A stretch of DNA of 64,000 nt, taken from the NCBI GenBank assembly GCA_030762895.1, contig CM061065.1, positions 70,168,200 through 70,232,199 on the forward strand, written 5' to 3'. Shown here piece after piece: positions 56,683 to 64,000 of this stretch. Within the stretch, counting starts at the first letter, position 1; every line of letters begins with the position of its first letter. This stretch comes from Sophora flavescens. Lineage: Eukaryota; Streptophyta; Magnoliopsida; Fabales; Fabaceae. The notes below the pieces were generated by a model. It had not been told where the DNA came from and did no database searches. It saw nothing but the letters and a program-made list of their open reading frames with translations. The translations under genes were made by a program, and so were the position numbers.

Positions 56683-57670
56683 GAACAAAAACTGATAGAA
56701 CGCAAATGAAGGAGAAAATAATAAGAGGAAGCAATTAGAGATTTAGAACAAAAGATCAATCAAAAAAATTAAAATCAAATTGCACAGATGTCCATCAAAA
56801 TACTCAGATATCTTATGATATAACCATTATTACTTAACATAACATATCTTATGATACAAGTCAAATCTCAGCATAACATTGAAACATAAAATGGCAAATT
56901 TTAACAATATCTGAACAAAAAGTTCCCACCATCCTTTTTAAATCTTCAAACTTTTACATGGATTGTATTCCCACTTCCCATTAATGGAAATAAAGTCATA
57001 CCAGTAAATAACCAAAAAAAATAATGAGATTGGGTTATGTACATTCCCCTTCTCTATCCTTAATTGAAGCAAACCATGTTTGAAGAGGAACATCCTTGGA
57101 CATATCTAGTCATTTCCTTCATGCTGTGTTGGGATGGAGAATTTCAAATTTTCAGAGATACTTTTTACAATTGTACCCAAACACAAGATAACTTAATATC
57201 TAAGTAAAAGCTATATAACAAAAATAATTTTTAGAGACCCCATTTCAAAACAGAATCCAATTCAATGTTTCACAGAATCTGAACACAACCGAATGATCCA
57301 AACGTAAGCTCTAACTAGCCCTTCGAAATTTTGAGCTTCCTCATTAGTCTTGGTGGTTCTCAAAGCAAAACGGTGTCAGTGATGATGAGTAGAGCAGAAA
57401 CAAAAAGTAATGACAACAAAAAAGTTTATTATTTAGACATAAAAATGAGACAACAATGTCCACTTTTTAATAACGTTCAAAATCGTGGTTAATACAGCTT
57501 ATACATCAATGAGTTATCATCCTGTACCCACTATCTAAGTCCAACATGTTATTTTGACGTCCAAATAACATAAATGTAATGACAATTTACAAGAAAATCC
57601 CCAAGTGCCGTAACATTTTAACCCTTCATGTTTTATTATATCCATTTTAGTCACTTCTCTTCTTTGTTTA
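56683..57670. promoter_or_regulatory. Upstream region of the tRNase Z gene
   Basis: About 1 kb before the ATG must hold the promoter and 5' UTR. AT-rich with no gene. A degenerate copy of the foldback MITE (AATGTCCACTTTTTAATAACG) is near 57450-57560. No promoter element can be assigned reliably. Confidence 0.5.
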
Positions 57671-57749
57671 GAGCAACCAAGGAACCCAAAAATAAAAATA
57701 TCCTTCAGCACAGTTCTTGCTGAAAAAGGTGGAAATTAATGATAAAAGC
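57671..57749. repeat. Duplicated segment, copy 1 left part
   Basis: GAGCAACCAAGGAACCCAAA to GATAAAAGC. The continuation is at 60099..60240 beyond the hAT. A second copy starts at 62235. The segment is not recognised as a gene. Confidence 0.8.
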
Positions 57750-60098
57750 CAGTGGCAGATCTAGGACCCTGGGACAGTGGGGGCAACATATTTCCAAAAT
57801 AATTAATACATTTAATTTTATGTCTAACCAATAAATTTGATAAAATTATATCACAAAATCCCCAATTTTGAACATATCAAAACTCAACCTATAATCAATA
57901 TTTGCAATTATTTTATCAACAAAAGTATGTATGTATATATTTATAGAAGAGTACCACTTGTACAACAAAACATTACAAATAGTCCCATAAGACAAAGACA
58001 GGGAGAAATGCAAGTAAGACAGCAAAAAACAATGTTCACCAACACTAAAAGTTCCTATATAAACACCAGAACCTATCTCCTTGCCATCCACAAGTCTCTT
58101 GGTCCTAATCTTATAACCCCCAAAAGTCGTTATAACATGTGAAAGAAAAATGTGCAGCACAAGGCCTATACTGCACTCCCTCAACCCCCCTATTTTAAAA
58201 ACATAGCAAGACTATCACTATATACTGAACCAGGTATCACAATAACAAAGCAAGATAACATTCTACACCCCACCATACCGCATCTATCACAAAAAAACAC
58301 CAGAAGACATTAGATTGCAGCATCATAGAGCAAAGCCATTTGCTGCAGAAAACAGAACCATTTGCAGCATGCTATACAATAAAATGTTGCCCTCCCCTTA
58401 TCTTCTGCTTTTGACACTTGATGGCACACTCCATGGGGTTAATACATCAATATTTGCAATTAACCATCATCAAGAGAGCTTATAAAAAATAAAAAAATAA
58501 AACCCCAACATCAAGAGAAAATTAGACAAATTAGATGAAATTGACTTCACAAACATGTGACTTATAAACCTAATTGCATAATCAATCAACCAATTTGAAA
58601 AAAATTAGACAAATTAGGTTCTTCCTCCAACCATTACTCCTCTGTTTTTTTTTCCCTCATCTTAGAATCTCAAATCAGACATGAAATTGATTTTTAAGAG
58701 TGATTAAATTGATAATTGTTTACATTAAATTTAGAGAGGAGAAACCACATCAAATTTGGTTTTTACATATCAGAAAAGGGGGAAAAGAGTACCAGATTCA
58801 AAAGGTAGATGTCAGGGATACACTGGGTCTGGGGCTCGGGGCGTCGTCGCGTCGTGATGGTCGTGCGGAGGTTGCTTCGCTATGCTGAGCGGCGGCGGCG
58901 GCGACTGTCGGATGGCGGAGGTGGAGATCAGAGAAGGAGAAGCCCTGCACAAGAGATCATCGACGAGAGACAGACGTCAGAAGAAGGAGAAGAAGGACGA
59001 GTGGCGGTGGCAGACCGAGGATGGAGGAGAAGGAGTGGTCGATGCACACACAAGGGATAGGGGACAACCAAGGAGAGAGCAGATGTAGCGTAGTAGGATC
59101 AGTGGCATGGGTGCAAATTTTTCTGTTATGGGGAGACAAAAAAATTTAATATAGTATTGTTGTATTTTTATTTTTTTTTTGTGAAATGCTATTTTGACAC
59201 ATTCCGGGGACACAAATACGGGATACCGTATGCGCCGCACGGTAACGGTACTGTGTGGCATTATTGCGAGTTTTTTTTTTTAAATTTAATTTCTTTTTTA
59301 TAAATAATTTTTTGATTAAATATGTGTAAATATCTGGTAAATCAGGTACAAATATCTGATGAATTCAGTTCATTATCTGGTGAATGAGTTTTTTTGAGAA
59401 ATATTTTTTTTGATTAAGTATGTACAAATATATGGTGAATCCGGTATAAATATCTGGTGAATTCAGTTCATTATCTGGTGAATAAGTTTTTTTGAGAAAT
59501 AAATTTTTTGGTTAAGTATGTATAAATATATGGTGAATTCAGTTCATTATCTGGTGAATGTGTTTTTTTTATAAATAAATTTTTTGGTTAAGTATGTGTA
59601 AATATCTGGTGAATGAGTTTTTTGAGAAATAAATTTTTTTGGTTAAGTGTGTGTAAATATCTGGTGAATCGAGTACAAATATCTGGTGAATTCAGTTCAT
59701 TATGAGGTGGATGAGTTTTTTTGAGAAATAATTTTTTTGGTTAAGTATGTGCAAATATCTGGTGAATCAGGTATAAATATCTGGTGAATTCAGTTCATTA
59801 TCCGGTGAATAAGTTTTTTGAGAAATAAATTTTTAGTTTAAGTATGTGCAAATATCTGGTGAATCATATACAAACATCTGGTGAATTCAATTCATTATCT
59901 GGTGAATGAGTTTTTTTAGAAATAAAATTTTTATTTTTTTAAAAAAGTCAAATTTTTTTAAAAAAATGCTGCTACAGTAGCGCTACTGTAGCAGTGTTGT
60001 GTATGTTGTCGAAAAACCATATTTGATTAGCATGGCTCTTTGTTTTTTCAAAAAAATGGAGGGGTGCACCCCCTCAATTGTACGTGGATCCACCCCTG
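57750..60098. mobile_element. 2.35-kb hAT element
   Basis: Exact 8-bp target duplication ATAAAAGC (57742..57749 and 60099..60106). Ends CAGTGGCAGATCTAGG and GGATCCACCCCTG form imperfect inverted repeats of a type common in plants. The interior has a GC-rich Arg/Gly-coding stretch at 58800-59090 without known domain, a tandem array at 59323-59930, and no transposase. Confidence 0.9.
59323..59930. repeat. Tandem array of about seven units inside the hAT
   Basis: Units of 53-100 bp contain AAATATCTGGTGAAT, TTCAGTTCATTATCTGG and GAGTTTTTTTGAGAAATAAA and begin TTAAGTATGTG. Length varies through internal deletions. Confidence 0.9.
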
Positions 60099-60106
60099 AT
60101 AAAAGC

Positions 60107-61091
60107 ACAAAGGTAAAAGTAAACAAACCTTTCAGTCGCTGGTGGCAGAACTTCAAGCCTCACCACGAACCACCATCTTAACGGTTAGCACCGCCCAATC
60201 GCCATATCGACCCTCTATTCTAGTCGCCGCAAGCCACTGGGTGGGAGCTTTAGGGACCAATTTTAAAAAATAAATTTGCCCAACTCATCTATTTAGCAGG
60301 TATCAGGTGATGAATCATTTAACTCAACCAACTTGATAGTTTGATTGTGATATTCTTTTTAACCTAAATCTGACTTAAACCTGGTTCACATAAAAAAACA
60401 GCAGTCTTATTTGCACACCCGATTGAGACACTTGGTTAATCACGTACAAATATCTGATTAATTCAATTCATTATATGGTTAATGTGTCATCTGAAGCTTA
60501 TTTTCCCTAACCATGTAATCTCTGGTAAATTCAGTTCTTTATATGATTAATGGGTCATCATGAATTAACCAAATATTTGCAGTTGATTAACCATATAATG
60601 AACTGAATTAATCAAATATTTACATGTGATTAACTATATAATAAACTGAATTAACCAAATATTTACATATGATTAATCAAGATGTCGCTGGAGGTGTCTC
60701 AAGATGTGTGTTGAAAAAACACTTCTCCATAAAAAATGCAGTATGCAGACACAATAACATTTAAAGTGTAGCTATATTATATTGTATCAAAAAAAATGTA
60801 GCTATATTATAAAACTAGTGTGTAACCCATGAAACGTACGGATTGGACGGTATTTATCAAATCAAATAAAAAAATGACATGAATAAAATTAATAGGATAC
60901 AATACAGAAATATGTTGCAAATAAAAATATGAAACAGGACAACATGCATAAAATTAGTATAATTAGAAAACAACAAAAAAGATATATAAGATTAGTGGCC
61001 AAAGCTACACTTCTAATTGTAAGTTCAAAACGAAAAAAATAGAGACATTCATCCCTGGATTCCAAAATGGCATGCATGGGTATATTATAAT
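60107..61091. other. Gene-free stretch with TTAATC-type repeats
   Basis: 60107..60240 belongs to the duplicated segment. At 60420-60680 words such as CAAATATCTGATTAATTC and TTCATTATATGGTTAATG recur in both orientations and resemble the array unit inside the hAT. No gene found. Confidence 0.6.
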
Positions 61092-61868
61092 TAGGGGTGT
61101 TCATCAACCGATCCAAACCAATTTAAACCTTAAAAACTGAACCGAAAAACCGAAAATCGAACAAACCGAAAAAACCATAATTTTTTATTGGATTGGAACG
61201 GATTTTGGATCCTATAGTGAAATCCAATCAAATCCAAACCGATCTATTATATACATATACTATTATTTTTGAAATTATAGTATTACTCATATTTAAACAT
61301 TATTCTTCATACTTTTATGTCCCTCATTCTCTTTAATACTTTTGTTGGAATGACATATATAAGACTATTTAGAATAAATATTAATATCTTGAAGTTATAT
61401 TTTACTAAAAGTTTTGATGCATAACATATATATATTTGATTGAGTAATCATGAAAAATAGGAAAACAATTAAGTAAATTTGAAAAATAATTAGCTACAAT
61501 TTATTTGAAGCCGATTCAAGGAAAAAAAATAGGATAAGTGGGAGTAGGTATAGAGAATTAATATAAAAGAACGTGTTAAAAAATATCAATAATTTTTTTC
61601 TTCTCAAACTCCTAAATTAAAACGAAGATTATCTTTTATCCATTATTAAAGAAGTAGAAATGACACTTGACATTAGAAAAAAAAAAACAAAGTATGACAA
61701 AAACCGAATTATCCAATCCAATCCAAACCGCATTTGATTGGATTGGATCAGACCATATTTTTTTTAAGAAAGCAAACCGATCTAATCTAAACCGCACGAT
61801 GTTTTCATCATTGGATCGGATAATTTTTTAGCTCAAAACCGATCCAATCCAATCCGCGAACACCCCTA
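61092..61868. mobile_element. 777-bp hAT element
   Basis: Inverted ends TAGGGGTGTTCATC and GCGAACACCCCTA. Flanks ATTATAAT and ATCATAAT agree at 7 of 8 bases. Subterminal GATCCAAACC/GGATTGGATCGG words are repeated near both ends. AT-rich interior, no transposase. Confidence 0.88.
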
Positions 61869-62234
61869 ATCATAATGTTTACACAATATAAAAAGTATAT
61901 AAATGTAAATTTATTTTGGTCAAAAAAAATTAAATGTAAATTTATTGATAATAGTAGTTGGAGGGAGAAAAATTAAATGGATATTATTGTTATTTTTTAA
62001 TAGAATGTTGCTATGATAATTCAACCTATAATTTGAAAATGAAATACCAAACACTATAACTTGTTCATGTTATATAAAAGTTGTTATTATAATATAATGG
62101 ACTATTGAAGTATATATAAAAGAAATCAAATGTAAGAGATGCGGATAAAATAAACTACCAAAGTCCCGGACATAGTTTTTGATAAATATTCGTTGATCAA
62201 AACAAAAAGATCATAATAACTTGGTAGGTTTTTG

Positions 62235-63000
62235 GAGCAACCAAGGAACCCAAAAATAAAAATATATATCCTTCAGCACAGTTCTTGGTGGAAAAGGTCG
62301 AAATTAATGATAATAGAACAAAGAGAAAAGCAAACAAACCTTTCAGTCGTTGAGGATGGAAATAAACTAGGTCGAGCTAGGTCCTGATAATCTTGGAACT
62401 GGCCTATGTTTCAATCACGAAGTCTGAGCCTGACCTACTTTAAAGTCTGGCTTAACCTGAAAGCCTACTTAAAAGCCTGCTTATCAACAAGATCTTTGAA
62501 TATGTCTCCATTAGTAAATAGGTCACAGTCCTTCTCTTGTAAATAGACTCGTACGTCTCTAATGACAAAGAAGTTGGTAGACATATACTAATAAATAGGT
62601 CACTCGGCATTCACAAATAAATAGGAAAGTAGGTCACTACATGGCCAATAGGCCTTTACCTTTAAATATTATAAATAATGTAAATAATATATTATAGTAT
62701 TATAATATATTATATTATACATATATATTTATGTGTGTGTATGTGTTAAATAGGTCAGTCTGATAGGCCTAGTAGGCTTTTATCTATATCGGCTTTTTAT
62801 AAAGCCTTGACCTGACATTTTTACTAAATAGATTAGACTGAGCTAGACCTTAAATAGGCTAGACCGTAAGCCCCGACGAGCGGCCTGGCCTATTCCTACC
62901 CATACCGACGACAGAACTTCAAGGCTCACCATGAACCATCGTCGTAGCACCGCCTAATCGCCACACCAACTCTCTTTTCTCGTCACCGTGAACCACCGTC
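62235..63000. repeat. Duplicated segment, copy 2
   Basis: Matches 57671..57749 plus 60099..60240 (GAGCAACCAAGGAACCC, CAAACCTTTCAGTCG, then AGAACTTCAAG and AGCACCGCC). It lacks the hAT but is broken at about 62353 by a different insert. Function of the duplicated unit unknown. Confidence 0.8.
62353..62903. mobile_element. Insert of about 550 bp in copy 2, transposon-like
   Basis: Left end GGATGGAAATAAACTAGGTC and right end GGCCTGGCCTATTCCTACCC are imperfect inverted repeats. The interior repeats AGGC/GGCCT words (AAAGCCTGC, TAGGCCTAG). Target duplication not identified. Confidence 0.65.
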
Positions 63001-63341
63001 GTAGACGTGCTTTGTTAAAGTTAAAATATTATTTTATGTGAGCAAAAAATTCTCCCAAATGAAAAGACATCTATTTGTCCATGTTTGGTTTCACGGTGGA
63101 TAGCTGCAGAGTTGATTTTGCCTCCTATCAAATATAATTTTGACTAGAAGTTACAAAAAGTAATTTTTGCGTTGAGTTGAAAAATTTATATTAAATTTTA
63201 CATAAAGCTTTCATTCAAATCATTACTAAGAGTCAAGCCTCTTAATTACCTATGATTTCTTATAACGAAAACTAAAAGCAGGGATCAGAATTTTAAGAGA
63301 ATGATTTCTAAATATAAAAATTATCATTTGAATTTTCTCCT

Positions 63342-63545
63342 TGTTTTTTTTTTTGGATGAATTAAAGTTTAGATTGGGGGAAGGTACGCCCTCTTGCAAG
63401 ATCAGGAAATATCACCAATATCAACGATAATTTATAGTGAAATTTATATATTACCTACCAACAGAGAAGATCTAGGAATCGAACCTAAGTCACAGCTAAT
63501 TTAAACGGAAGGCTTGATCAGATGTGCCAACGCCTATTTACCTAT
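63342..63545 (-). mobile_element. SINE candidate
   Basis: The minus strand has a perfect pol III B box GGTTCGATTCC (plus-strand 63477..63487). An A-box-like TTGGCACATCTGATC lies about 50 bp upstream, and a run of A forms the 3' end (T run at 63343..63356 on the plus strand). Target duplication not verified. Confidence 0.55.
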
Positions 63546-64000
63546 CTGCTGATTGTCTTGCGCATACCGTGGAAAGATTTGTGAACAATCTATGATGTAA
63601 TAGGCGCTTTCAGGCTATGAAGGTCACCTTAGCCTTATTGTTTTAGTTGGTGTATGTTATTCATATTTATACATTTCACCATTTAAAAAAAAAAATAAAA
63701 AAATAACATAATAAAAATAATGAATGGCCGACTTTGATATGTTTTTTTCCTAATTTAAAAGTATTAATCTGAGTGAGATTAGTATGATAGAATATATTTT
63801 TAAGATCCGCATAAAAGAATGAAGGTAGAAAGTTCTACACCAAAATATATTATGCAATCAAAATATCGATTGGGGCTGAAGATTAAATGAAACTATACAT
63901 CATCATAATTGTATAGGCATTTCATTTCTATGAAAAATGTTTTTGAGTAGAGTATGTCACGCCATAGTACAATGCGAGAATTGAGATAGTGGAGGTCTAA
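63546..64000. other. Right edge, nothing recognised
   Basis: AT-rich sequence without coding frames, repeats or known ends. Confidence 0.6.

Noticed and set aside
58800..59090. Arg/Gly-rich open frames as a small gene
   Set aside because: They overlap in several frames, have no known domain and lie inside a hAT element in a GC-rich low-complexity stretch.
59323..59930. Centromeric or satellite array
   Set aside because: Only about seven uneven units are present, all inside a hAT with clear target duplications.
63477..63487. tRNA gene suggested by the B box
   Set aside because: No cloverleaf or acceptor stem can be drawn around it; a SINE explains the box and the A-rich tail better.

Overview
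This is plant nuclear DNA, almost certainly from a eudicot and probably a legume. It has intron-rich genes on both strands with canonical plant splice sites. Between and inside them lie Ty1-copia, chromovirus and Athila LTR retrotransposons, hAT elements, MITEs, LINEs and a SINE-like sequence. The legume suggestion rests mainly on a SIRE/Maximus-like LTR end at the left edge and is an inference. I see no prokaryotic features.

Three host genes form the skeleton. (1) 1667..11504, minus strand: a complete anthranilate synthase beta subunit gene (8 exons, 277 aa, glutamine amidotransferase of tryptophan synthesis). Its last intron has swallowed a 5.5-kb antisense chromovirus, yet the spliced reading frame is whole. 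(2) 12106..42429, plus strand: an ALKBH10-type (2-oxoglutarate/Fe(II) AlkB family RNA demethylase) gene. It diverges from gene 1 across about 600 bp. Eight exons are recognisable, but exons 2 and 4 carry frameshifts or stops, a hAT element sits at the end of exon 2, and intron 4 is 23.6 kb of nested transposons, so I call it a pseudogene. (3) 47346..56682, minus strand: a complete short-form tRNase Z (TRZ1-like, 8 exons, 300 aa) with a young copia element in intron 4.

The repeats are layered. In intron 4 of the ALKBH10 gene a gag-less copia (17377..21695) is followed by a chromovirus (21733..39463, target duplication AAGAA). That chromovirus carries a 755-bp hAT in its 5' LTR, a second hAT-like element in gag, and a 10.7-kb Athila element (28150..38852, target duplication ATTAC) near its 3' end. 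The Athila element is itself rearranged: a PR-RT-IN block lies inverted inside it, so the same 1.5-kb pol segment is present on both strands about 2 kb apart. A further copy of the 755-bp hAT is nested within the larger hAT in ALKBH10 exon 2.

The right end (42.4-46.3 kb and 56.7-64 kb) is repeat-rich and gene-poor. It holds MITEs, a LINE 3' fragment with a preserved empty-site paralogue, a degraded endogenous pararetrovirus-like movement-protein fragment, a 2.35-kb hAT with a perfect 8-bp target duplication and an internal tandem array, a second hAT, a duplicated segment interrupted differently in each copy, and a SINE candidate. I did not find a new host-encoded system. The most unusual items are the inverted-repeat Athila element, the GC-AG intron in the anthranilate synthase gene, and the interrupted but intact housekeeping genes.
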